A DNA stretch of 64,000 bases, from positions 13,640,001 through 13,704,000 of the forward strand of contig JAKSXM010000014.1 of the NCBI GenBank assembly GCA_022575985.1. Reading direction: 5' to 3'. Within the stretch, counting starts at the first letter, position 1, and each line of letters begins with the position of its first letter. Origin of the DNA: Anagrus nilaparvatae (lineage: Eukaryota > Arthropoda > Insecta > Hymenoptera > Mymaridae). The notes under the pieces were generated by a model. The model was given only the letters and a program-made list of their open reading frames with translations. It searched no databases and was not told where the DNA came from. Positions 32,152 to 43,419 of this stretch are shown piece by piece. Made by a program: the position numbers and the translations under genes.

Positions 32152-33778
32152 AACATAGTGAATAAGATTTTTGGTTTTATTAACGAGGTTTTTATAATAC
32201 GTACATTTATTGTAGTCAGAGGCACAATGGTTTACAGGATAATTAGTCTTGAAGTTCAGGTTAGAATATCTGCAGTTAATGCAACAGTAGTGGTTCGACT
32301 CACAATTTTTTATATCATGCTTGCCCGAACATTTTGCACAAACAATGTCATTGGTACATTTATTAGCATTATGCTTATAATCATTACATCTGTAACATCT
32401 ATTAATATTTAGATCTTCGTAATCCTAACAAAGGCTCCAGACTATGTAAATTTTATTTTTATTAAGTAATATATTGAAAGACTCAGGATCACATTCAACA
32501 AATGCCGTGTAATATACATTTTTTTGATTATTTTTATTTTTTTCTTTTTTAATTTCTTTAATAAATTTAATGTCAATATGAATACTCTCATGGTTCAGTT
32601 TATTTTCGCTAATTATTAACTTTTTAAGATCGTCATAATTATATTTCTCAGTCATATTTACAATTTTAATTCTAGGATTTCTTAATTTCTCATCAGTAGC
32701 AATAATTTTATTATCTAGTCTTTCGTTTAAAAGTTGTTGTAGTTTTATTTTATCATCTAGTGTGTCATATCCTATTTTTAATGTTGAATTTTGCGAGATG
32801 ATTTTTACTTTAATGTTGTCTTCCTTAGGATTTATATTTGATTTTATTAAGGAAATTAGTTGTTCATTATTTAATTTCATATTTTCAGTACTTCTAATAA
32901 CAGTTGTAGGTATATTTACATTACGTTTGTTTTCAGAATTATTGGATTCATTATTGTTATTACCTTTAACTATATTTGAATAGGATAAACTATTATTATT
33001 ACTATTATCATGTTTTTCAAGATTTTTGATTTTTTCTTTGAGCAAGTCATTATATATCTTTCAATAATTCATTTTTATCAATTAACAGTTTATTTTCTTT
33101 TGAGACCGAAAAGTATCTTTCTTGCCAAATGTTATTAGTATTACCTGTTTCATGTAGTGTAGTGTCATTTAAACTGTAGTTATTTTCCTTATTGATATTG
33201 CTGGTGTCACTGTTTGTGTATTTTCTAAAATCTTCACTAAGTTTTATGTTGTCATCTTGTATACTGCTGTATTGCAGTTGGAAAGAAGCATAGTCACTTT
33301 AAATAGAGCTTATGTCGTCATTTTTTAATAGTAATTTTTTTTCAAGTTCAATAACTTTTGTGTTTAGTTTAGAGTTCTCTTTTTGGGATAGTTCTAATTT
33401 TTCGGAAGTTGCATAATATTGTCGTTTAGTAGACACAAGTTCTTCGTTAGAGTTCACTTTTATGTGTAATTTATTCATGTCTTCAATTAGTGCTTTATTT
33501 TCGTTCATTAAGCTTGCTGTTAATCGCTTTTCTTGTTTCATTTCATTTTTAAGTATTTCGAGTTCTTGTTCAAGAAATTCTGTGTCAACATAACAGCAAC
33601 AGAATAGATTGCCTTTTATATGGTATGCATTTTTAATTTTTATTGCGCATGATAAATGATAACATTTACCATACAATATGCAGACAAAAGCTAATGGTTT
33701 ATTAATTTTATTTTTACAATCGCAGGCATAGTTCTGTTGAGCTTCTTTTTTTAAAGCGGTTATTTCTTTATCATTCAT
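32149..33778 (-). pseudogene. LINE ORF1: Cys/His finger, coiled coil, zinc knuckles; three lesions
   Basis: Starts at 33778 with a Cys/His-rich finger (CDCKNKINKPLAFVC, then YHLSC, then FCCCY) like the PHD-type fingers known in L2-group ORF1s. A Leu/Glu/Lys coiled coil follows, to a TAA at 33301-33299. The same frame continues to about 33055, shifts, and continues (33045-32425) to a TAG at 32427-32425. It then stays in frame through zinc knuckles CYRCNDYKHNANKC (CX2CX4HX4C), CAKCSGKHDIKNC and a CINC..HC..C cluster, and ends at TAA 32151-32149. The product would bind LINE RNA. The knuckles lie after the TAG, so no intact protein is made from this copy. Confidence 0.75.
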
Positions 33779-33800
33779 TTTTAATAAATTATTATATGAT

Positions 33801-36040
33801 TATTCTGATGTTTACAAATAAAAAAAACTCAGCAGAGCCCCATCTATAATGAACTAAAGGCCTTATAAATGATAAAGTAAGTATCACTTGAGTAGGTTAG
33901 TTATAAAATTATCAATTGATAAAGGGGATATCCTTTTTATTTGGCTTAACGACAAAAACACTAACACATAGAAAAATCTTATTTTGATTTTAGGTTAATT
34001 GTGTATTAATTAAAGTTATTTTCTTAGTTAAATGATTTTAAATAATTGTAATATGTACAGGAGATTAATTAAAAATATGTATTATTTCAAATATATGCTG
34101 TGCCAGTCATAAGATGAATTATACTCGAGTCAATATATTTTTTTTTTATTTTTTTTTAAATATATTTTTTCAAATAAGTCTAAAGAATTTATTGATATCT
34201 TGAATTAGCCTGGGATTCCTAAGATTTTTTTATACACTAGACATCTCTAATTTACATTACACCTTTTGTTGCTTTTTTTCTATCCCTGCCGGATCCGTAA
34301 GGCAATAATTAAATTATGCATAATGAATATTATCAAAATGCTAAAAAATTATGCTAAAAACTTAAAATTATTTTTTTTATTAAAAATATTTGCCTTTTCG
34401 ACCTTAAAAACACCTTATTCATTTAGACATCGTTTTTACCATTGATTTTTAGTCAGCCATCTTGGAAAATTATTCATGGTTGAAAATTCGAAATTTTTTA
34501 TCAAAAATTCATTATAATTATTACTAGCTGAAGGTCCTCGCGATGCTCGGCAGAATATAAGAATAATTCTGTTTTTGTAATTATTTTGTTAATTAATATT
34601 TATAAATTAATATTTTATTTTTATATATTATGTTTTAAAAATTATTTATTTTGAATATTTCAATAATTCTCTACATTATATTACTTATTATACATTTTTT
34701 TTTTTACCAGCTTATTTATTATTTTTATTATTAATATAAAAACTTGATGTAGTTAGGTTATAATTAAAAAATATTATTTACACACTAAAACATAAAGATT
34801 GTTTTTAATACTACTTTTAATTAAATTTTATATTTAATATTTTAAAAATATTAAATTTAAAAATAAATCTTATAAGACTATTTAATTTCATTTTCAATCT
34901 TGTTGTTTTTGTTTTTTCAGGAAAAAGATTTTTTTCCGAAAAAATATTTTGAAATAAGGTTATGAATTAATATATTTTATTTTTAACTTTAGCTTGTTTA
35001 CCGAATTCGTTCAGTTATCGAAATATACTTAATTTTTTTTAGTTTAATATTATTAATAATTAAAAATAATTAAATTACTTTTATTGTAAATAAGCGTAAG
35101 GTATGATATTTAATATTTTTTTCAATTTATTATCAAATATGCAGACTCCAAGTTATTTTGAAGTTCAGGCTTTATCTTGAAAGTCAAGGATTTTCAAAAG
35201 CGATTATTGACATTTTTGAAAGCTATATTGTATATTTTTTATTTTATAAACACATTTATATTGCATTTATTCTTTATAACTTTCGTCTTCAAACAATTTC
35301 TTAACGTAGCTTATCATCTAAAATTAAAATCTTTAACAGGTTTTAATTCAACTTAATCCAAGTTTTTAAGGCACACACACTGAAAAACCGAAGAAATTGA
35401 AGCAATGACTAAGAAACAATTGATATATGCCAATGATGAATATCATTAATTCAATGGCGAGATTGGAATTATTTCAAATATTTAAAACTATATTTAAATG
35501 ATTTTGAATATTATCATTTCAATGTATATTTATTAACAGAAAATAAGAAAAAATTTATTTTTTTATTTTCTTTTATATTATATTTACATTGAATATTTTA
35601 TTCTTATATTTACTTGTTTATTGTCTCCCCCGTTTGTTTATTTTTTTTGAATTATACTTTACAATTTTTTTTTTTTATTATTATTTATTTATTTATTTTT
35701 TTTTATTTTTTTATTATAGTTATTATAACATACTAGCTGATTGGCCTCGCGATGCTCGGCTTAACCAAATAAAAACTCTTGTGCATTAATTTTTTTATAT
35801 TTTAATCATATGTAGTTAATTATAATAAATTTAATCATACGTGATTAAAATGCAATTTAATTTTATTTAAAAATGAATGAGAACAGAATTAATTTTATAC
35901 CTCCAAATTTATTAACAAAAAAATTTTATAATTCATATTAAGAAAAAGTTACATGATTATTTATAAATATTTATAACTAATGAGGTATATTTTATAACAT
36001 AAATAATTATTGATAATAAATAATAATTGAAAATAAAATA
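33801..36040. other. AT-rich sequence with two copies of a 29-bp motif
   Basis: No gene is supported. The motif ACTAGCTGA, three bases, then CCTCGCGATGCTCGGC occurs at 34523-34551 and 35732-35760, and stands out in AT-rich DNA. A lone relative of the 125-bp minisatellite (CAGCCATCTTGGAAAAT) lies near 34450. The rest is homopolymer-rich. Confidence 0.5.
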
Positions 36041-36905
36041 TAGTAATGTGCAGTTTTTTTAACAAAATTTTCAGTTTTTTTCATACTGTAGACAATCAAT
36101 ATTTGAATATTTTCAATTTTCATATATACATCACAACTGATATTGTAGACAATCAACATGAATATGACTATAGAATGAAATATATAATTCATAATTTTTT
36201 ATTGTTTATAAATAGGACAGGCGATATCCATTTCACTATATTGTGAAATTTTTTTAGCTTTTTCATAAATAAAACAGCCAGCAATATAGATTGAAAATTT
36301 TGAATTTTTTTCATAATGTAGACAGCCAATATTAATTTCACTATAGAGTGAAATTTTTATAATTTTTTATTTTTCAATTAATAGCACAGCCGATATCCAT
36401 TTTACTCTATGGTGACATTTTTGGGATTTCCCATTTATAAAAAAAAAAAAAAACAATATAGATTGAAATTTTTAACATTCTGTTTTTTTATATTTTAGAC
36501 AATCAATATGAATTTTACTCTGAAGTGAAATATTTATTATTTTTTTTTTTCATAAATAGGACAGAAGATATCCATTTTACTCTATAGTGAAATTTTTTGG
36601 GTTTTTTCATATATAAAACCGTCAACAATATAGATTGAAATTTTTTCAGTTTTTTCATATTGTAGACAATCAATGTGAATTTTACTATCGAGTGAAACTT
36701 TTATAATATTTTTTATAAACTTTTATAATTTTTATAATGTTTTCATAAATAGGACAGCCGATATCCATTATACTCTTTATATGGTTAAATTTTTGAGTTT
36801 TTTCATATATAAAACAACTAACATTATAGATTGAAATTTTTGCTGTTTTTTTATATTGCAGAGAATCAATATTAATTTTACTCTAGAGTGAAATATTTAT
36901 GATTT
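36041..36905. repeat. ~60-bp minisatellite in trimeric units, block 1
   Basis: AGGACAGCCGATATCCATTT-like motifs recur at about 36219, 36385, 36558 and 36753, spacing about 165-195 bp. Each interval contains three related ~60-bp subunits built around GATATCCATTTTAC, ATATAGATTGAAATTTT and CAATATGAATTTTAC, each ending in TTTTTTCATA. This is a trimer-type higher-order arrangement. Confidence 0.65.
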
Positions 36906-37195
36906 TGGTTCTTCATAGAGGACCCATTGTTTTAGGTAAAATTTTTATTTCTGATTTTTTGACATATACGCACGTTTTGAGACCTCGGGATGCTAAAAAA
37001 CCAGTTTTTAAAAAAAGTATGTATGAGTGTATGTGAGTGTATTTATGTATGTATGTAGAACTGTCACCGGTGATATTTCACAACCTGCATGACATTAAGA
37101 CCTATTTTTTTTATAAAATTTTTTTCACCAAAAAATCTTCAGGTACTTTTTTTTTTTTTAATTTGGATGTAATACCTCATTTTTTTCCATGCAAG
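36906..37195. other. Spacer between minisatellite blocks
   Basis: Includes a short ATGTATG/GTGAGTGTA microsatellite patch (about 37018-37050). No gene. Confidence 0.4.
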
Positions 37196-37800
37196 TAAAT
37201 TTTTGTAGTATTTTCATATTGTAAGCAGCCAATATGAACTTTACTATACAATTAAATTTTTTAAATTTTTGTTTTTTTTATTCTTAGGACTGCCGATATC
37301 TATCTTATTTCATAATGAAATTTTTGAGTTTTTTCATATATAAATAGCCGACATAATAGATGGTAAATTTTTTCGTTTTTTCATATTGTAAACCGCCAAT
37401 ATGAATTTTACTATATAGTTAAATATTTCTAATTTTTTTTTCATTCTTAATTTTTCATATATAAAACAGCCAGAAATATAAATTGAAAATTTTGTAGTTT
37501 TTTTATATTGTAAACAGCTAATATGAATTTTACTATACAGCTAAATTAAAAAAATTTTTATTTTTTTCATTCTTAAGACTACCGATAACTATCTTATTTC
37601 ATTTTTTGAGTTTTTTCATATATCAAATAGCCGAAAATATAGATTGAAATTTTTGTAGTTTTTTCATATTGTAAGCCGACAATATGAATTTTACTATACA
37701 GTTAAATTCTTAAAATTTTTGTTTTTTTCTATTATTCTTAGGACTGCCGATGTCTATATTATTTCATATTCAAATTTTTGAGTCATTTCATATATAAAAC
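37196..37800. repeat. ~60-bp minisatellite in trimeric units, block 2
   Basis: The same subunits as block 1, more diverged (AGGACTGCCGATATCTATC near 37288, relatives near 37565 and 37740). Confidence 0.6.
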
Positions 37801-38139
37801 AAAAGAGCTTCGGTGCAAATTACTCCTTGGAAAAAATGCTATAGAGTTGACGCTTTTTTTTAAATTTTAGCTCACGGCACAGAGTTACAACTGTTTAAAG
37901 CTAAGAAGTACAAAATTTAAAAACTCAAAAATTGGTCATTTTCATCGCTTCATATCTTAAAATGGTTTGTATTAAAATATAAAAACGAAAATGCTTTGTT
38001 TTTATTAAACGCATTTCTAAAGCCGCTTTTTTTTGTTTTTTATTTAATGTATTCATTAAAAAGAAATAGCAAAAAAAAAGACTTAGAGTCCGATTTATTG
38101 AGTTATTGGTTTTATTCATTAAAATAATAGTATTGAATT
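37801..38139. other. Spacer between minisatellite and satellite
   Basis: AT-rich sequence with no gene. A 64-codon minus-strand frame is not supported by any motif. Confidence 0.4.
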
Positions 38140-40919
38140 TAGCAGAAACTATACTTCACTTTAATTTTTTTTTCTAAAACAATCCTGTTTTATAGAAATG
38201 TTGTAATTTAAATTGTTTTTATGCAATAATAGCATTAAATTATTAGTATTGAACTTAGCAAAATATACCCAACTTAAATGTTTTCGAATATTGTCCGGTT
38301 TTATAGAAATCTTGTAATTTCAAATATTTTTATGCAATGATAGCATTGAAATATATGTATTAAATTTAGAAAAATATACCCCGCTTTCAATTTTTTCGAA
38401 TAATAGCCTGTTTTTTAGAACAGTTGTAATTTCAATTGCATTGAAATATTAGTAATTAATTTAGCAGAAACTATACCTCACTTTAGTTTTATTTCGAAAA
38501 GTGTCCTTTTTTATAGAAAAGTTGTAATTTCAATCGTTTTTATGCAATAATAGTATTGATATATTATAGTATTGAATTTATCAAAATATACCCAACTTAA
38601 ATGTTTTTCAATTCCGTCGTGTTTTATAGAAATGTTGTAATTTCAAATGTTTTTATGCAATGATAGCATTGAAATATCAGTATTGAATTTAGCAAAATAT
38701 ACCCCACTCAAATGTTTTCGAATATTGTCCTGTTTTATAGAAATCTTGTAATTTCAAATATTTTTCTGCAATGATAGCATTGAAATATTAGTATTGAATT
38801 TAACAGAAATTATAACCGCTCTTTAATATATTTTTCGTTAACAACTTAAAAAAATTAACTCATATTGATGGTCCACAATTTGAAAAACATCTAAAAATTT
38901 TAATATATATTGTCGGGTGTTTTATATATGAAAGAGCTTAAATAATTTCATTATATAAGAAAATGGATATAGCCTGTATTAAACGTGAAAAAATAAAAAT
39001 TTCGAAAATTTATAATTTATAGATAAAGTTAAATTGATAGTCCACAATTTAAAAAACTTCTAAAAATTTTAATATATATTGTCGGGTGTATTATAGCAAA
39101 AACTATACGCTATTCTATATTTTTTTCGAATAGTGTCCTCTTTTAAATGAAAGTTGGAATTTCAAATATTTTTATGCAATGATTGCATTGAAAAATTTTT
39201 ATTGACTTTAGCAGACACTATACGCTATTCTATATTTTTTTCGATTAGTGTCCTTTTTTAAATAAAAGTTGGAATTTCAAATATTTTTATGCAGTTATTG
39301 CATTGAAATATTTTTATTAACTTTAGCAGAAACTATACGTCATTTTACATTTTTTTATAATAGTATCATGCTTTATACAAATGCTGGAATTTCAAATATT
39401 TTTATGCAATGTTAACATTGAAATATTTTTATTGATTTTGGCAGAAACTGTACACCATTCTAAATTTTTTTGAATAATGGTTTGTTATATATAAAAATTA
39501 TTATTTCAAATATTTTTATGCAATGTTAATATTGAAATATTTTTATTCACTTTGACAGAAACTATACGTCATTTTAAATTTTTTTCGATTAGTCGTCCTG
39601 TTTTATATAAAAGTTGGAATTTCAAATATTTTTATGCAATGATTGCATTGAAATATTTTTATTGACTTTACACGCATACAAAAAATTAGTAAATATAACC
39701 AAAATAACGATGTTGTTTACTAAGTTCAGTATGGTTAAAAGTCACTATAAATTTTTAGTGAAATTTACTAATAAAATTTGTTTATAAAACTAAAACCTCA
39801 ATTTTTTTAGTAAAATATACTAATTTTTTGGTAATTTTTTTTACCAATATTTATTAATTTGTGTTTACTAAATTCTTTGAGGTTAATTTTCCTATTCTTT
39901 TTTTTGCGTGTAGCAGAAACTATACGCCATTCTAATTTTTTTTCGATTAGTCGTCCTGTTTTATATAAAAGTTGTAATTTTAAATATTTTTATGCAATGA
40001 TTGCATTGAAATATTTTTATTGACTTTAGCAGACACTATACGCTATTCTATATTTTTTTCGATTAGTGTCCTTTTTTAAATGAAAGTTGGAATTTCAAAT
40101 ATTCTTTTGCAATTATTGCATTGAAATATTTTTATTGACTTTAGCAGAAACTATACGCCATTTTCAATTTTTTCGATCAGTTTCCTGTTTTATATAAAAG
40201 TTGCAACTTGAAATATTTTTGTGCAATGATTGCATTGGAATATTTTTATTGACTTTAGCAGAAACTATACATCATTTTATATTTTTTTCTAATAGTGTCC
40301 TGTTTTATATAAAACTTGCAACTTAAAATATTTTTTTGCAATGATAGCATTGAAAAATTTTTATTGACTTTAGCAGAAACTATACGCCATTCTAAATTTT
40401 TTTCTATTAGTCGTCCTGTTTTATATAAAAGTTGTAATTTCAAATGTTTTTGTGCAATGATTGCATTGAAATATTTTTATTGACTTTAGCAGACACTATA
40501 CGCTATTCTATATTTTTTTCGATTAGTGTCTTTTTTTAAATGAAAGTTGGAATTTCAAATATTCTTTTGCAATTATTGCATTGAAATATTTTTATTGACT
40601 TTAGCAGAAACTATACGCCATTTTCAATTTTTTCGATCAGTTTCCTGTTTTATATAAAAGTTGCAACTTGAAATATTTTTGTACAATGATTGCATTGGAA
40701 TATTTTAATTGACTTTAGCAGAAACTATACATCATTTTATATTTTTTTCTAATAGTGTCCTGTTTTATATAAAACTTGCAACTTAAAATATTTTTTTGCA
40801 ATGATAGCATTGAAATTTTTTTATTGACTTTAGCAGAAATTATACGCCACTCTAAATTTTTTTCGAATAGTTTCCTGTTTTATACAAAAGTTGTAATTTT
40901 AAATATTTTTATGCAATGA
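38140..40919. repeat. 115-bp satellite array with 460-bp higher-order unit
   Basis: Units share GTTGTAATTTCAAAT, then TTTTTATGCAATGATAGCATTGAA, then TTTAGCAGAAACTATAC. In the right part, spacing of the GCAGA motif is 114-116 bp (39211, 39326, 39441, ... 40604, 40718, 40833). From about 40029 four distinguishable monomers repeat as a block 460 bp later (40489 onward) with only a few changes, a higher-order repeat. Each unit holds a small inverted repeat (CAATGATAGCATTG). The left third is more diverged. The array is broken by a MITE and ends abruptly at 40919 where an LTR-like sequence starts. Confidence 0.8.
39671..39910. mobile_element. 240-bp TA-flanked MITE inside the satellite
   Basis: Begins CACGCATACAAAAAA and ends TTTTTTTTGCGTG, with TA directly on both sides (39669-39670 and 39911-39912). 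Removing it with one TA restores the normal satellite text GACTTTAGCAGAAAC. A TA duplication with short terminal inverted repeats is the signature of Tc1/mariner-type non-autonomous elements. It is AT-rich and non-coding. Confidence 0.85.
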
Positions 40920-40921
40920 GA

Positions 40922-41219
40922 TGTAACGATGCTCTTTACGTTTTCTTATTAATATACTATTTCTAATAATATTTACGTTCTATGGATATCTATAGATATT
41001 AATGCGTTACTAGAATATTCTTATCTGTATAATGTATTCTAAAATAAGATAGGAAACCGTCAAGTTAGTCTTTTGTAAGCTACCTACGGGAGCACATAAC
41101 TCCGGTCTGTATGTTAAATACAGAACCGTTAATTGATAATAAATATGATATTAATATAAAATTAATGTGGTAATCATTTCTTAACCTTCTGATGGGATTT
41201 TGGACCAAACCCCGTCACA
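40922..41219 (+). repeat. Putative 5' LTR of a gypsy-type element
   Basis: A 298-bp segment starts TGTAACGATGCTC exactly where the satellite stops and ends GTCACA, two bases before a primer-site match. An AATAAA lies near 41142. No second copy is found before 48131, so the LTR identity rests on its ends, the primer site and the Gag gene downstream. Confidence 0.5.
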
Positions 41220-41221
41220 AC

Positions 41222-41233
41222 TGGCGATCCTGG
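41222..41233 (+). promoter_or_regulatory. Putative primer binding site, tRNA-Arg type
   Basis: TGGCGATCCTGG follows the presumed LTR. As I recall the sequence, the first 11 bases complement the 3' end of insect tRNA-Arg (ACG) (..CAGGAUCGCCA). Confidence 0.5.
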
Positions 41234-43419
41234 ACCAACTATACAATAATACGATCAAGAAATCAAGGTTATTGTATGCTGAACGAAATCTGGAGAGTAC
41301 ACGTATGTCGTTTTGAAAGCATGTGCGAGGCAAGTACTTACACAAATTTTTAAAAAAAATTAATTTTATAATTTTAATATTTTTTGTTTTTTAAATAATT
41401 AAACGGTGTCTAGATAAGGTGTATTAGGAGTCTACTGACGAGCCAACCTAATACACTATGGCGAAACACTGTTACGTACCTATTAGTTTAAAATTAACCA
41501 ATTTATTGGTTAAATTAATAAGAATATCACATAAATTATACATATTCTATAATAAATTTATAATTGAATATTAGGTGCTGACACGTCAGACCAATATTTA
41601 TTAAGAAAATAAAAAATTAATAATAATAACAAAAATAAATCAATAAAGTCAAAATATTTTTTTATTGAATAATATATTAATTATTTCAAGAAATTTTTTA
41701 AATAAAATAAAAATTAATGTTTCAAGATAAGTTCAGTAACATTAATTAAAAACTATTAGTATTTCAAAAATGTATAGTAAAAATTTTCTAATCTATATAA
41801 TAGGTATTAAATTAATTTTCCTTATAAAAATAAAAAAAAATGCTTAATGCATATATGCTTGCATAAATTATATAAAAATTTAAAAGTTTTAAATAAAATT
41901 TAGATCACATATACTATAAGAGATAAAGATAGTAATAGACAATCCTTATCAATTGTAAACTAGATAAAGTTTCAACAAGATTAAAAAATCAAGATAAACT
42001 TATCTCAAAAAATTAAAATAACATACTTTTGGATACGTAAACCATTTATTAAAAATATTTATGTATATGGGTAATTCCCTAAAATAAAAACAAAAAATTA
42101 GTTAGTTCCAAAAAAAAAATATATAGTTCGAAAAATATACATGGGCTATTCCCTGTATAAAAAAATTTTAGAATTTTTTTGTGAGTGAGACTGTGTTTCA
42201 CGAAACTAGTTTTCACATTAAGTATATATAGTTAGAAAATTATACATGGGTTATTCCTTGTATAAAAAATTTAGAATTTTCTTGTGAGTAAGACTGAGTT
42301 TCACGAAACTAGTTTTCACATTAAAAATTTGGAGAATCCAGTTTTGGAAATCTTTATTATTTAAGAAGTTAAGTGTTGGAAGTAAGCAGGTTTTTAATTA
42401 AACTTTTAATCGAATGAAAGATATTTTAAAGGAGGGGGAGTAGCTCTCGTTAAAATGATACAATAATCATAAAAAACTGATTGATCCAATTAATTAAAAT
42501 ATAACATCTAAATGTTGGATATACACAAAACAAAGTAGATTACATCAATATGTTTCATTTATTAAAGCAAAAAATAAAAATAACGCTTTGAAATACTCGA
42601 AGATAAATTAATACAAATAAACAATAATTTATAGGAAATTTAAGTTGAGATTTTTTGAGAATATTACTAATAAAACATTTCAAAAATACATTCAATATTT
42701 ATCAGCAGAAAATAATATAAATAAGTATTTAATAATTAAATTAGTTAAGAAATAAGAAAAGTTTTAATTTTTGCTAAATTTTGCTAAGAAATTTCAGTTA
42801 TCAAACTTTAATCAATATTAAATTATTGTAAATTTAAAAATTAAAAACATTAACATAGTAAATAAATGTATAAAAGTAAATCATAAGTTTTGCAATAATA
42901 TTTAAATAATTTTGGATATATATCTCTAATTTTTGAATCAGTCGTACATAAAATGCTTATAAATACATATCTTAATAATCATAATTACAATTAAATTAAA
43001 ATTTATATTTACATTTGCGACAGGTATAAATAGTATTCGTAATACAATACATATATTCTTAAAATTTAATTTTAAAAAATATCTGAATTGATGATTTGAT
43101 AGTAAAAAATAACTTACTCATAAAATTATGTGTATATGTAGTCGTTTAATAGATAAATCAAGTCTATTATTAAGCAATTAGTAATAGCTTAGTTCAGAAT
43201 AATTATTACTTATATACTCCTAATTAAATATTTAATTGGAATTACAAAAATTGGAATTACTTTTTGAAGAATAAATTAATCATTAATAGGACTTTTATTT
43301 TTAATCTTAGATTTACAATTTAACTTTACAATTAAATCCTTATACCTAATTTTTCAAAGAGAGGAGAGTAGATATCCTTACTTTTAACTAATAATAGATA
43401 CCTTTGCATTTATTTAACT
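41234..43419 (+). other. Long AT-rich leader before the Gag-like gene
   Basis: About 2.2 kb without an open frame. It contains an inverted pair around 41420-41455 (GGTGTATTAGG and CCTAATACAC) and a twofold ~105-bp tandem repeat at 42119-42325 (ATACATGGG.TATTCC, then TTTCACGAAACTAGTTTTCA). The purine runs near 42421 and 43358 are of unknown meaning. Confidence 0.4.
42119..42325. repeat. Two tandem ~105-bp repeats
   Basis: TATATAGTT, ATACATGGG, TATTCC, TGTATAAAAAA and TTTCACGAAACTAGTTTTCA occur twice in the same order with a few changes. Confidence 0.75.

Larger units (their letters stand above)
28890..33800 (-). mobile_element. Near full-length, mutated LINE (CR1/L2 group), minus strand
   Basis: Order on the minus strand: ORF1 (33778 to 32149), UAAUG overlap, ORF2 with endonuclease (32149 to 31226), linker (31214 to 30563), reverse transcriptase (about 30530 to 29330), and a 3' untranslated region ending in AATAAAG/AATAAAAG-type repeats near 28930. 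ORF1 has two stops and a frameshift. ORF2 has two frameshifts, an endonuclease deletion and a deletion with local repeat expansion before the RT. The protein motifs place it in the CR1/L2/Kiri group. The exact clade needs a tree. Confidence 0.8.

Noticed and set aside
38140..40919. CRISPR-like array
   Set aside because: Units are directly adjacent 115-bp satellite monomers that vary along their whole length. There is no repeat-spacer structure, and the DNA is eukaryotic.
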